From Chitinophagaceae bacterium (GTDB taxonomy: Bacteria > Bacteroidota > Bacteroidia > Chitinophagales > Chitinophagaceae), in the NCBI GenBank assembly GCA_016715365.1, contig JADKAM010000001.1:372001-436000 (forward strand): 64,000 bases of DNA, in the 5' to 3' direction. Shown piece by piece: positions 17,182-24,920 of this stretch. Positions within the stretch are counted from its first letter, which is position 1. The number at the start of each line of letters is the position of its first letter. The position numbers and the translations under genes were made by a program. The notes under the pieces were generated by a model, which was given only the letters and a program-made list of their open reading frames with translations, did not search any database and was not told where the DNA came from.

Positions 17182-18882
17182 TTAAACCTGTATTGTTATG
17201 GTCGTTCCTTTTTCTGCTGCTGCAATTATATGCAACCCGGCATTAACAGAAGCTGCCCGTTTCTGCATATTCCTTAATCCGTAATGCCCCTCCTGCTGTA
17301 CCAGTTTGGTATCAAACCCCTTCCCAAAATCCTTGATGCAGATCATAAATATATTTTGTGCTGTATTGCCTTGCAGTTCCAGTATTTTACTGCCGGCATA
17401 TTTACAGGAATTGGTAATGGCTTCCTGGCAAATGCGGAAAAGCTGCAGTGCTTCATTTGAATTAAGTTCCTTGCTGGCTGAAAAATTTTCTGTTACCTGT
17501 AGTTTTATATCCGGATAAGATTGCAAAAACCGGTGGGCATATTCAACCAGTTTATCAAAAAAATCCTCTGCCGTTACCTGTTCCTTATTCAGTATCCAGA
17601 TGGTTTCACGCAATGTTTGTAAAAGCTGTTTGGCTGTACCTTTTACCCGGTCTATATTTTCATCAATACCGGTTTGCTTGCGGTAATTGATGTCTAAACT
17701 CTCAACATTGTTGCTAAGCAAAGCCATTTGTGAACCCAGGTTATCATGCAGGTCACGGCTAAGCCTTTCCTTTTCTTCCTGCATCTGCAATTGCATTTGT
17801 ATTTTTTGCCTTATGCTTCTTCTTTGATAAATAAAATAAGACGCAAAGCCTGCCAGTATGAATAACCCGGCAAAGCCTGTTAAGTATATCTGTTTTTCCT
17901 TTTTTGCATTAATGGAAGAAATTTCGTTTTCATACTGCAGTTCAGCTGTTTTAAAAACGGCTTCAGCATCACTTATTTTTTTATTTAAATCGCCATTAAA
18001 CCTGGTTTTTACCAGCTCATCTTCTTCTCTTTTATACAGGTAAGCTTCTTTATAATTTTGTGCATCTGCCAAATTACCTGCATGGGTATTTAATGCAGTA
18101 ATTACACCATCTATTAAATTTATTTTCCGGGCAATTGCCAATGCCTCCTGGCTAAGTAAAATCGCTTTATCAAACTCTTTCTTCTTTTTAAGCACATTGG
18201 TGTAAAACAATAAGCTTTCTGCCAGATTTGCTGAATCTTTTGCAGCCCTGGTTTTTGCAATTATATCCTTAAATATTACCTCCGCTTTTTCCAGCATATT
18301 TTCTGCATCGTAAGTAGTAGCCAGCAATCTGTAATGAAGGCTAAAAGTAGTTGAGGCTGTATCGTTATTTTGTTTACTTAAATCAATAGCTTTAATAAAA
18401 TATTTTTCGGCTAATTTATAATCAGTTCCTTCAAATGAAATTACACCCACATTATGATAACACTGTGCTAATAAAGCATTGTATTCATTTGGCTCGGCTA
18501 TTTCTATGCATTTTTTCCAGTAGGCAATGGCATTTTCTTTTTGAGGAATATAATAATAGGTGCCTCCTATGAGTTTATAAAAAGTTGCTTCAGCCAATGT
18601 GTTATTTTGGTGATGTGCTAAAGCAACCTGGGCCTGACAATAATTCAAACAGATATCCCATTCCTTCAGTTGCTGATACTTGTGAACCAATACAGTTTGA
18701 ACTGCTATAGTTTCTGTTGCAGACAGATTTGATGAACTTAGCATTTTTTTAAGGGCAATGATATCTGCTTTATGGGCAGTACTTTTCTCAAATGCAGCCA
18801 ACTGCTTTGCCAGTTCGTTATTTTGAGCAAATAGACCTGTGGCAATAAACAACAATAAAAATATAAGGCATCTTTTGTACAT
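17182..18882 (-). CDS. Tetratricopeptide sensor histidine kinase (HisKA_3)
   Basis: 566 residues. A signal peptide (MYKRCLIFLLLFIATGLFAQ) leads to a periplasmic region of TPR-like repeats up to about 300. A short coiled coil and one membrane helix near 331-353 (LTGFAGLFILAGFASYFIY) follow. The cytoplasmic part has the dimerisation motif SRDLHDNLGSQMALL with H379 as phospho-acceptor, and an ATP-binding domain with EAITNSCKYA and FGKGFDTKL. It should phosphorylate the NarL regulator at 16444, 69 bases downstream. The input signal is unknown. Confidence 0.95.
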   Translation of the reverse strand: MYKRCLIFLLLFIATGLFAQNNELAKQLAAFEKSTAHKADIIALKKMLSSSNLSATETIAVQTVLVHKYQQLKEWDICLNYCQAQVALAHHQNNTLAEATFYKLIGGTYYYIPQKENAIAYWKKCIEIAEPNEYNALLAQCYHNVGVISFEGTDYKLAEKYFIKAIDLSKQNNDTASTTFSLHYRLLATTYDAENMLEKAEVIFKDIIAKTRAAKDSANLAESLLFYTNVLKKKKEFDKAILLSQEALAIARKINLIDGVITALNTHAGNLADAQNYKEAYLYKREEDELVKTRFNGDLNKKISDAEAVFKTAELQYENEISSINAKKEKQIYLTGFAGLFILAGFASYFIYQRRSIRQKIQMQLQMQEEKERLSRDLHDNLGSQMALLSNNVESLDINYRKQTGIDENIDRVKGTAKQLLQTLRETIWILNKEQVTAEDFFDKLVEYAHRFLQSYPDIKLQVTENFSASKELNSNEALQLFRICQEAITNSCKYAGSKILELQGNTAQNIFMICIKDFGKGFDTKLVQQEGHYGLRNMQKRAASVNAGLHIIAAAEKGTTITIQV

Positions 18883-18951
18883 CAGGAAACCAATTAGTTT
18901 TCAGGTAAAGCTACTGATACTGAATATATAATTAAGCTGCCTGCAGCAAAT

Positions 18952-19008
18952 GCTTATTAAAATACCCTCTATAGGGTATTCTAATAAGCTACTGATTTTA
19001 TATATTCA
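18952..19008 (+). promoter_or_regulatory. Long palindromic operator with -7 box for the gene at 19041
   Basis: The core AATACCCTCTATAGGGTATT (18961-18980) sits inside a longer palindrome (18952-18989) with 17-base arms, one mismatch and a 4-nt centre. The core 16-mer (18963-18978) is followed on the plus strand by 22 bases and TATATTCA (19001-19008), a TAnnTTTG-like -7 box. The core has two inverted TACCCT half-sites, similar to the TACYYMT heptamers known for NarL in a 7-2-7 layout. Confidence 0.6.
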
Positions 19009-19040
19009 CCTTCTTATTTAACAACTATTAAAATAATTTT

Positions 19041-19595
19041 ATGACAAATGTTTCAAAATGGATGAGCTGGGAAGGCGGTATTGATTTAGTTGCCGTAACA
19101 TCACCCGATCTGCAAATGCCAAACCTGATCGTACATTTAGGCCGCATGGTAAATACACCTGTGGGCAATGCCGCCAGCGGTATGATTCTTTGGCAACCTG
19201 ATCCAACTGGTATGCCTGCGGTTATGGGTTTTGTAAGTACCAACGAAGAAGTAGGCAAATATTTTGGCCCTAATATTTTTGCAGATACCCCGTTTGAACA
19301 GGCCCCGGTTTTAAATGCCACTATTGATATTGAAATAACGGCAGACAAAGCAATCAGCAAATGCGTGGTAGGCGATTATACTTTTGAAGTGGAGATGAGT
19401 GATTTCAGTGCACCCTATCTCATCAATCGTGAGCCGGCTGCCATGCCACCTTTTCATCAGCAGGGTGTTGAAATTCATGCACAAAAAGTAACTTTAAAAA
19501 TTAATGGCGAGGTTATAAATATTATTGTTCCTCCTGTTGGCATTACCGGCGGACCAGCCTGTGTGGTTTCTCCAAACGGTGTATATGCCAGGTAA
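19041..19595 (+). CDS. Uncharacterised protein, likely target of the adjacent two-component system
   Basis: 184 residues, no signal peptide or membrane segment. The sequence is rich in beta strands, Pro and Gly (MSWEGGIDLVAVTSPDLQMP, NAASGMILWQPDPTGMPAVMG, VPPVGITGGPACVVSPNGVY). I recognise no family. It is divergent from the TPR kinase and is the first gene downstream of the large palindrome at 18952-18989. A signal-peptide protein follows 35 bases later in the same direction, so they may be co-transcribed. Confidence 0.75.
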   Translation: MTNVSKWMSWEGGIDLVAVTSPDLQMPNLIVHLGRMVNTPVGNAASGMILWQPDPTGMPAVMGFVSTNEEVGKYFGPNIFADTPFEQAPVLNATIDIEITADKAISKCVVGDYTFEVEMSDFSAPYLINREPAAMPPFHQQGVEIHAQKVTLKINGEVINIIVPPVGITGGPACVVSPNGVYAR

Positions 19596-19630
19596 TACAA
19601 GCAATATAATTTTAGTTTAACTTTTAATAA

Positions 19631-20215
19631 ATGAAAAAAATAACATCCTGTTTTATTGTATTGCTTTTTGCACTGCCTGTATTTTCTCAACTGAATGCAG
19701 AGCAGACTGCTATAAGAAAAGTATTTTTCGACTTTCTTGGTTTTTATAAAAAAAATGAAACAAAATTCAATTCATTCAGATTGTATAAAGGAACCGGAAA
19801 AGATAATAATCCGCCATACAAAGTGCAGTGGAAAGAAGCAGAAAAATATTTTACGTATTTACGCAGCAGCGTACCTTATGTTGGCGAAGCATATATAAAG
19901 GCAGAAAGGGAGCATTTTAAATTTGCAGACAGTTGTTTTAAAGCCGACCCACAGGATGAAATAGCAGCAGGTTTTGATTTTGACCGATGGGCGGGCGGAC
20001 AGGAATCTATTGAGTACACCTACAAATGGTACACTTCGCCAAAAAACAAATACAGTGTTACCATTACCGGCAACACAGCTGTTTTAAAAATTGGCGGCGA
20101 GCTTTATGCCGGTGCAGCCGAAAAAGACCGCAGCTGGAGCTTTGTTCCTTTTGTGAAAGAAAAAGGAAAATGGAAAATGGCCGATAATATTTATCCGGCA
20201 GATGATGGAAATTGA
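19631..20215 (+). CDS. Secreted protein, unknown function
   Basis: 194 residues. MKKITSCFIVLLFALPVFSQ is a clean signal peptide with cleavage after FSQ. The mature part begins with an aromatic helix (IRKVFFDFLGFYKKNETKFNSF) and ends with a two-strand pattern (NTAVLKIGGELYAG, WKMADNIYP), which resembles DUF3828 or NTF2-like exported domains, though I cannot confirm this. It is the second gene after the palindromic operator and is followed by a terminator. Confidence 0.75.
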   Translation: MKKITSCFIVLLFALPVFSQLNAEQTAIRKVFFDFLGFYKKNETKFNSFRLYKGTGKDNNPPYKVQWKEAEKYFTYLRSSVPYVGEAYIKAEREHFKFADSCFKADPQDEIAAGFDFDRWAGGQESIEYTYKWYTSPKNKYSVTITGNTAVLKIGGELYAGAAEKDRSWSFVPFVKEKGKWKMADNIYPADDGN

Positions 20216-20235
20216 AGGTATTGAATCAGATAAAT

Positions 20236-20270
20236 AAAAAAGAGCGAAACATGTTGTTTCGCTCTTTTTA
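20236..20270. terminator. Rho-independent terminator, usable on both strands
   Basis: An A run, the 10-bp stem AGAGCGAAAC / GTTTCGCTCT with a 5-nt loop, and a T run, between the convergent secreted-protein and tsf genes. Confidence 0.9.
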
Positions 20271-20288
20271 TATTTTGAATACCCTGGA

Positions 20289-21113
20289 TTATCCTAAAGC
20301 TACTCTTTTAAAATCGGTAACTTTTAAATCAGCATCAACGCTTTTTAAATAATCGGCAACAGATTTACTGTTGTCTTTTACAAAAGCCTGGTGCATCAAA
20401 GTATTGTCTTTAAAGAATTTGTTCATTTTACCATCGGCAATTTTTTCTGCCATTTCAGCCGGCTTACCTTCTGCCTTGATCATTTCAATGGCAATGGCTT
20501 TTTCCCTGTCTTTTGTTTCCTGGCTGATAGATGTTTCATCAACTGCCAATGGATTCATTGCAGCAATCTGCATGGCTACGTCTTTTCCTGCTTCAGCAGC
20601 TTCTTTGGTCATAGAAACCAAAACACCCATGCGGTTTGCACCGTGAATGTAAGAAGCAACATAAGGTGCATCTACTCTTTCAAATTTTGAAACAGCAATT
20701 TTTTCACCAATAGCAGCTAATTTATCATTGATCAGTTCTTCAACTTTAGCTCCGTTAACGGTAACTCCGTTTAACTCTTCGGCTGTTTTAACATCGTTGG
20801 CAATGGCTGCATCTGCAATAGATTGTGCAAAGGCAACAAAGTCTGCATTCTTACTAACGAAATCAGTTTCGCAGCTGATGCAAAGTACAATACCGCTTTT
20901 ATGATCGGCTGTTGTTTGTGCAATTACTACACCTTCTTTGGCTTCACGGTCGCTGCGCTTGGCGGCAACTTTCTGGCCCTGTTTACGCAACCAGTCAATA
21001 GCTGCTTCAAAATCGCCGTTGCTTTCTGTTAATGCTTTGCGGCAATCTAACATACCGGCCCCTGTAGTTTGACGTAATTTATTGATATCTGCTGCTGTTA
21101 TTGTAACACTCAT
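20289..21113 (-). CDS. tsf: Elongation factor Ts
   Basis: 274 residues. The UBA-like N-terminal domain (ADINKLRQTTGAGMLDCRKAL) and the conserved core ETDFVSKNADFVAFA, which interacts with EF-Tu, are clear. The second core subdomain follows (HGANRMGVLVSMTKE). EF-Ts exchanges GDP for GTP on EF-Tu. It is the last gene of the rplM-rpsI-rpsB-tsf series, about 150 bases after rpsB, with an AT-rich 7-bp tandem repeat in front of its start. Confidence 0.97.
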   Translation of the reverse strand: MSVTITAADINKLRQTTGAGMLDCRKALTESNGDFEAAIDWLRKQGQKVAAKRSDREAKEGVVIAQTTADHKSGIVLCISCETDFVSKNADFVAFAQSIADAAIANDVKTAEELNGVTVNGAKVEELINDKLAAIGEKIAVSKFERVDAPYVASYIHGANRMGVLVSMTKEAAEAGKDVAMQIAAMNPLAVDETSISQETKDREKAIAIEMIKAEGKPAEMAEKIADGKMNKFFKDNTLMHQAFVKDNSKSVADYLKSVDADLKVTDFKRVALG

Positions 21114-21116
21114 GTG

Positions 21117-21148
21117 AATTAAAAATTAAAAATTAAAAATTAAAAATT
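21117..21148. repeat. AT-rich 7-bp tandem repeat
   Basis: Four copies of TTAAAAA followed by TT, directly upstream of the tsf start codon. It may be polymorphic in length through slippage. Its position in the rpsB-tsf spacer could affect tsf translation, but this is not shown. Confidence 0.8.
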
Positions 21149-21261
21149 CCTCAATGCCGAACAATGTACTGATGTACAAGAGTGCGACGCCACTGAAGTT
21201 GATGAAAGATCAAATGCCTGGCTCAAAAAACCATAACGCACAATCATTACATCAAGCTTTC

Positions 21262-22155
21262 TTACCTTGCTCCACCACCGCTACCGGCTGGCCTTCTGCC
21301 ACCCTGGCCCGGACCAGCTACACGACGCTTAGGTTGAGCCGCAATGCCTTTACCACCACCACGCTTGTTCCTGTCATCAGAACCATCTTGCTTAGCTTCA
21401 AAACGAGCTGCTTTTGCTTCGGCACTTTCTTCAGTATCGCTGTTTTCGTCTTCGTCTTTATTTGCCTGACGCTCCTGCAAACCTTCTGCAATAGCCGCTG
21501 TTAAATAATTAACGATGATAGCAATTGATTTGGTAGCATCATCATTTGCAGGAATGGCAAAATCAATTTTATTCGGATCGCAGTTGGTATCAACCATACC
21601 AAAAGTGCTGATGCCTAATTTTCTTGCTTCGGCAAGTGCAATGTGCTCATGGCCTATATCAACCATAAACAAAGCGGCAGGTACACGGCTTATTTGCGCA
21701 ATACCACCCAGCACTTTTTCCATTTTTTCCTTATCACGTGTAAGTGTCAGCTTTTCCTTTTTGGTTAAGCTTTCAGCGCTTCCATCCGCCAGCATTTTTT
21801 CGATGCTCTGCATTTTTTTAACGCTCTTACGTACGGTGTTGAAGTTGGTTAACATACCACCTAACCAACGCTCGGTTACAAATGGCATGTTTACACGTTG
21901 TGCACAGTCGCTAACGATTTCCTTAGCCTGTTTTTTGGTAGCCACAAACATGATTTTTTTACCGCTGCGTGCAATTGCTTTTAAAGCTGCTGCAGACTCC
22001 TGTAAACCTTCTACGGTTTTGTTCAGGTCGATAATGTGTATGCCTTTCTTTTCAGCAAAGATGTAAGGCAGCATCTTAGGGTTCCACTTTTTCTTTAAAT
22101 GTCCAAAGTGTACACCTGCTTCTAAAAGTTGCTGTTGTAAGGAAGTATTTTCCAT
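21262..22155 (-). CDS. rpsB: 30S ribosomal protein uS2
   Basis: 297 residues. The family core is complete: LLEAGVHFGHLKKKWNPKMLPYIF, RWLGGMLTNFNT, and PAALFMVDIGHEHIALAEA with GMVDTNCDP. Family members are usually near 240-260 residues; here about 50 extra residues form an acidic then Arg/Gly-rich tail (DEDENSDTEESAEA, GPGQGGRRPAGSGGG). The protein binds the 30S head-platform junction and is needed for bS1 attachment. It lies between rpsI and tsf in one direction. Confidence 0.97.
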   Translation of the reverse strand: MENTSLQQQLLEAGVHFGHLKKKWNPKMLPYIFAEKKGIHIIDLNKTVEGLQESAAALKAIARSGKKIMFVATKKQAKEIVSDCAQRVNMPFVTERWLGGMLTNFNTVRKSVKKMQSIEKMLADGSAESLTKKEKLTLTRDKEKMEKVLGGIAQISRVPAALFMVDIGHEHIALAEARKLGISTFGMVDTNCDPNKIDFAIPANDDATKSIAIIVNYLTAAIAEGLQERQANKDEDENSDTEESAEAKAARFEAKQDGSDDRNKRGGGKGIAAQPKRRVAGPGQGGRRPAGSGGGAR

Positions 22156-22183
22156 TGTTTATAATTAATGATGTTATTTAATT

Positions 22184-22249
22184 TGGTTCATTGTTCATAG
22201 TTGATGGTTAATAGTAAGGCAATTGCCATGAACTATGAACCATTAACCA
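22184..22249. repeat. Intergenic inverted repeat of the GTTCATAGTT type
   Basis: The left arm (22184-22212, TGGTTCATTGTTCATAGTTG and onward) and the right arm (22227-22249, CATGAACTATGAACCATTAA and onward) are imperfect inverted copies around a CAATTG-containing centre. It fills the rpsI-rpsB gap and would form a hairpin in the ribosomal transcript. The TGAACTATGAACCATTAACC wording suggests a dispersed palindromic repeat family. Confidence 0.65.
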
Positions 22250-22259
22250 ACAGCCGGTA

Positions 22260-22649
22260 TTAACGTTTGCTGAACTGGAAGCTTCTTCTTGCTTTCTTAC
22301 GTCCTGGTTTTTTACGCTCAACCGAACGTGGATCACGCTTTAATAAACCAGCAGCTTTTAAAGCCGGACGGTAATCAGCGCTTACTTCAATCAAAGCACG
22401 GGCAATACCCAGCTTGGTTGCTTCAGCCTGTCCTTTTACGCCACCGCCTGTAGCATTAACCACTACATCAAATTTATCAGAAGATTCAACCGTTTTCAAC
22501 GGTGCTTCTACCTGGTTTTGTAAATAAACCAACGGGAAGTAGGTTTTGTAGTCTTTGCCGTTAACTGTAATCTTTCCATCTCCCTTAGAAAGGAAAATGC
22601 GGGTTACAGCTTCTTTTCTGCGGCCGACTGCGTTTGTTTGTTTTTCCAT
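22260..22649 (-). CDS. rpsI: 30S ribosomal protein uS9
   Basis: 129 residues. Start AVGRRKEAVTRIFL and the C-terminal block LKRDPRSVERKKPGRKKARRSFQFSKR are diagnostic; the terminal SKR reaches the P-site tRNA. It is encoded after rplM, as in most bacteria, with a 59-base spacer that holds an 18-bp dispersed repeat. Confidence 0.97.
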   Translation of the reverse strand: MEKQTNAVGRRKEAVTRIFLSKGDGKITVNGKDYKTYFPLVYLQNQVEAPLKTVESSDKFDVVVNATGGGVKGQAEATKLGIARALIEVSADYRPALKAAGLLKRDPRSVERKKPGRKKARRSFQFSKR

Positions 22650-22689
22650 TTTATTTTATTTGGAATGTGTTTTTTTAATTGTTGTTAAT

Positions 22690-22707
22690 CCTGAGCGAAG
22701 TCGAAGG
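22690..22707. repeat. Dispersed 18-bp repeat, single copy
   Basis: CCTGAGCGAAGTCGAAGG, identical to the unit at 1944-1961 upstream of metH. It lies between the rplM stop and the rpsI start, inside a ribosomal operon. Confidence 0.85.
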
Positions 22708-22708
22708 G

Positions 22709-23152
22709 TTAAAATTTTAGTTCTTTTGGTTGTTGTGCTCCATGTGGATGCTCCGCACCCTGGTATACAAATAATTTTTTGTACATCTGGCGGCCCAAAC
22801 GGTTTTTAGGCAACATACCTTTAATAGCTCTTTCAATGATCACTTCGGGCCTGCGCCTTAATAAATCTTTAGCTACTTCTTCTTTACGGCCACCGGGGTA
22901 ACCACTAAAAGTGTCATAGATCTTTTCATCCATTTTATTACCGGTAAGTTTTACCTTTTCGCAATTGGTAACAATGATGAAATCTCCGCAATCAACGTGT
23001 GGAGTATAGTATGCTTTGTTCTTACCACGAAGAACTGCCGCAATACGGGCACACATACGACCAACGGTTTGATTAGTACCATCCACAACGTACCAGTTGT
23101 GAGTAACGGTAGCCTCGTTCGCATGTTTTGTAGTGAAATGTAATTTGCTCAT
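22709..23152 (-). CDS. rplM: 50S ribosomal protein uL13
   Basis: 147 residues. HNWYVVDGTNQTVGRMCARIA at the start, then the conserved KAYYTPHVDCGDFIIVTN and the block with MLPKNRLGRQMYKKLFVYQGAEHPH. It is an early-assembly 50S protein. First gene of the rplM-rpsI-rpsB-tsf group on the minus strand. A hairpin in its leader (23187-23204) may be a regulatory structure. Confidence 0.97.
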   Translation of the reverse strand: MSKLHFTTKHANEATVTHNWYVVDGTNQTVGRMCARIAAVLRGKNKAYYTPHVDCGDFIIVTNCEKVKLTGNKMDEKIYDTFSGYPGGRKEEVAKDLLRRRPEVIIERAIKGMLPKNRLGRQMYKKLFVYQGAEHPHGAQQPKELKF

Positions 23153-23186
23153 TTTATTTTTTTTAAGTTTCGTCTTTCGACATTAT

Positions 23187-23204
23187 CCACAGCCATCCCT
23201 GTGG
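23187..23204 (-). promoter_or_regulatory. Hairpin in the rplM leader
   Basis: A perfect 6-bp stem CCACAG / CTGTGG with a 6-nt loop lies 34 bases before the rplM start. Ribosomal operons often carry autoregulatory leaders bound by their own protein; a covariance-model search would be needed to assign a class. Confidence 0.35.
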
Positions 23205-23346
23205 TTTTAAATTTGGACGGCGAAGGTAACTGCAAACAACCCTATCTGCCAAAGAAAATGGGAAGTATTTTTTATTGCACTTTTATAACTGATTGATTTT
23301 CAGTAATTATTTTGACTAATAATTTTAATCATTGGTGCTGTGGCAT

Positions 23347-23374
23347 AAAAAAGCGGCTCATTTTATTGAGCCGC
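23347..23374 (-). terminator. Rho-independent terminator of the LamG gene
   Basis: On the minus strand the 8-bp stem GCGGCTCA / TGAGCCGC, with a 6-nt loop, is followed by a six-base T run, about 25 bases after the stop codon at 23398. Confidence 0.85.
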
Positions 23375-23397
23375 CGGTTAACTAACAGCGCATATTC

Positions 23398-24666
23398 TTA
23401 TTCTTTTACAAATTGTTTTGTGTGGCTTTCGCTGCCATTTACTAATCGTACACTATATATACCCGGCCTAAAGAGAGAGATATTAACGGGTATAGCATTA
23501 CTGCCGTTTTGCAGTATAATATCTCTTCTGTAAACCTGCCTGCCCATCATATCTGTAATGCTTAATACGCCGTTACCAGCCAGGCCACTGGCAGTTTGAA
23601 CCTGTAAAACATCTTTTGCAGGATTGGGAGAAACAAGTAACTGTATAACTGTTTTATCAAGTTGCATGGCTACAATATCGCTGTTACCAAAGTTTCCATC
23701 GGTATCAACCGATTTTAGCCTGTAAAAAACCGTTTTATGCATTTTTACACTGGCCGGTAAAATATCGTTGTAACTGTAATTAATCGGAAGATTGGAGACC
23801 CCGTTGGCTGCAACCCTGTCCACATCGGTAAAGTTTAGGCCATCAACGCTGCGCTGTATAACATAATGGCAGCTGTTTTGCTCGTAGGCTGTTTGCCAGT
23901 TAAGGGTAATGGTATTGTTTTTATTTACCCCGGTAAATGAAGTGAGTTTTACAGGCAACGCCACACTGGCAAGTATTAAAATTTCTGCGGCTGTAAGTGC
24001 CCGGTTGTAAATTCTGAATTCATCAAGCTTACCGTTATGGCCATTGTATTGAGGCGGTGTATACCCCGAATAAGACATGGTTCCAAACTGGCCTGGTAAG
24101 GTATATGTAGGCACCCATGTGCCAGGCGCTGCCGTTACATTTAATACACCATTTATGTAAATCCTGGTGACTGCACCGGCCCTTACACAGGCAACATGTT
24201 TCCATACATTAAGTGGTAATGCCCCGTTTGTTGTTAAAGCACTGGCATTTTTAAAATTGAAAACAATCTGTGGGAAACCATTGGCGCTCCACATAAATAT
24301 ACCCGGCCCGCCTGAGTTCAGGTTATTATCATAAAGTCCTCCAGGGTGTGATGTGCTGGTTGTAAGCACCGAAAAATCAATGGTAAAATCCTGGTTGGTA
24401 CCAAAGCTAAGGTTGGCATTAACCGGATGCGTGGCATACTGCACAACCGGGCTACCGGGATTTGCATAAGCCATTGCCGTATTGGCAACACTTTTATTAT
24501 TCGTAGTGGCTGTTGAGGCAAAGTTGGTGCCGTTAATAAAATTAGTGCCGGCATCAACATAATTGCCATCCATACGCCAGTAAGCCATCAAGCCAGCCGT
24601 GGGTTGTGCTGTTACAGCAGAGCATATAAACAGCGCTGCCACTAAAGTTGGTAAAAACTTTTTCAT
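23398..24666 (-). CDS. T9SS-exported LamG-domain protein
   Basis: 422 residues. The signal peptide is MKKFLPTLVAALFICSAVTAQ; the open frame reaching 24690 adds only non-signal residues. Residues about 25-215 are a LamG/concanavalin-like domain, with LDEFRIYNRALTAAEI at its end. A fibronectin-like domain follows (LTSFTGVNKNNTITLNWQTA). The last 80 residues are a type A T9SS sorting domain (SPNPAKDVLQV, SITDMMGRQVYRRDI, PGIYSVRLVNG). The protein is therefore expected on the cell surface or released, possibly binding glycans. A small LuxR-type protein is encoded just upstream. Confidence 0.93.
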   Translation of the reverse strand: MKKFLPTLVAALFICSAVTAQPTAGLMAYWRMDGNYVDAGTNFINGTNFASTATTNNKSVANTAMAYANPGSPVVQYATHPVNANLSFGTNQDFTIDFSVLTTSTSHPGGLYDNNLNSGGPGIFMWSANGFPQIVFNFKNASALTTNGALPLNVWKHVACVRAGAVTRIYINGVLNVTAAPGTWVPTYTLPGQFGTMSYSGYTPPQYNGHNGKLDEFRIYNRALTAAEILILASVALPVKLTSFTGVNKNNTITLNWQTAYEQNSCHYVIQRSVDGLNFTDVDRVAANGVSNLPINYSYNDILPASVKMHKTVFYRLKSVDTDGNFGNSDIVAMQLDKTVIQLLVSPNPAKDVLQVQTASGLAGNGVLSITDMMGRQVYRRDIILQNGSNAIPVNISLFRPGIYSVRLVNGSESHTKQFVKE

Positions 24667-24697
24667 GCTAAAGGGTTTAATAAAATACAATTGTTAT

Positions 24698-24718
24698 CAT
24701 AACACGAGCTGTGTTATG
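24698..24718. promoter_or_regulatory. Palindrome between the HTH gene and the LamG gene
   Basis: Perfect 8-bp arms CATAACAC / GTGTTATG around a 5-nt centre. It overlaps the stop codon of the HTH protein and lies 31 bases upstream of the LamG start, so it could be an operator for the LuxR-type protein or an RNA hairpin between the two genes. It does not show the 22-base spacing seen at the other sites. Confidence 0.4.
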
Positions 24719-24920
24719 CGGCTTTCAGGGAATTGAAATAATTGGCTGCTTCGGTTCGGTTACGGACTTTTAATTTTTTATAAATGCTTTTGCAATGCTT
24801 TTTTATGGTGTTGATATTTACCTTTTGCATGGCCGCCATTTCCTTATACATTAAGCCATTGGACAGTAAACCCAGAATGATTGTCTCTTTTGGTGTTAGT
24901 GGATCGGTTAGTTTCTGCAT
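24714..24920 (-). CDS. Stand-alone LuxR-type helix-turn-helix protein
   Basis: 68 residues consisting of little more than a LuxR C-terminal DNA-binding domain: LTPKETIILGLLSNGLMYKEMAAMQKVNINTIKKHCKSIYKKLKVRNRTEA. There is no receiver or other input domain, so its activity is not controlled by phosphorylation in the usual way. It is encoded 47 bases upstream of the T9SS LamG protein in the same direction and is likely its regulator. Confidence 0.85.
   Translation of the reverse strand: MQKLTDPLTPKETIILGLLSNGLMYKEMAAMQKVNINTIKKHCKSIYKKLKVRNRTEAANYFNSLKAA

Noticed and set aside
21515..22066. 183-residue plus-strand frame
   Set aside because: It is the antisense of rpsB and has no independent support.
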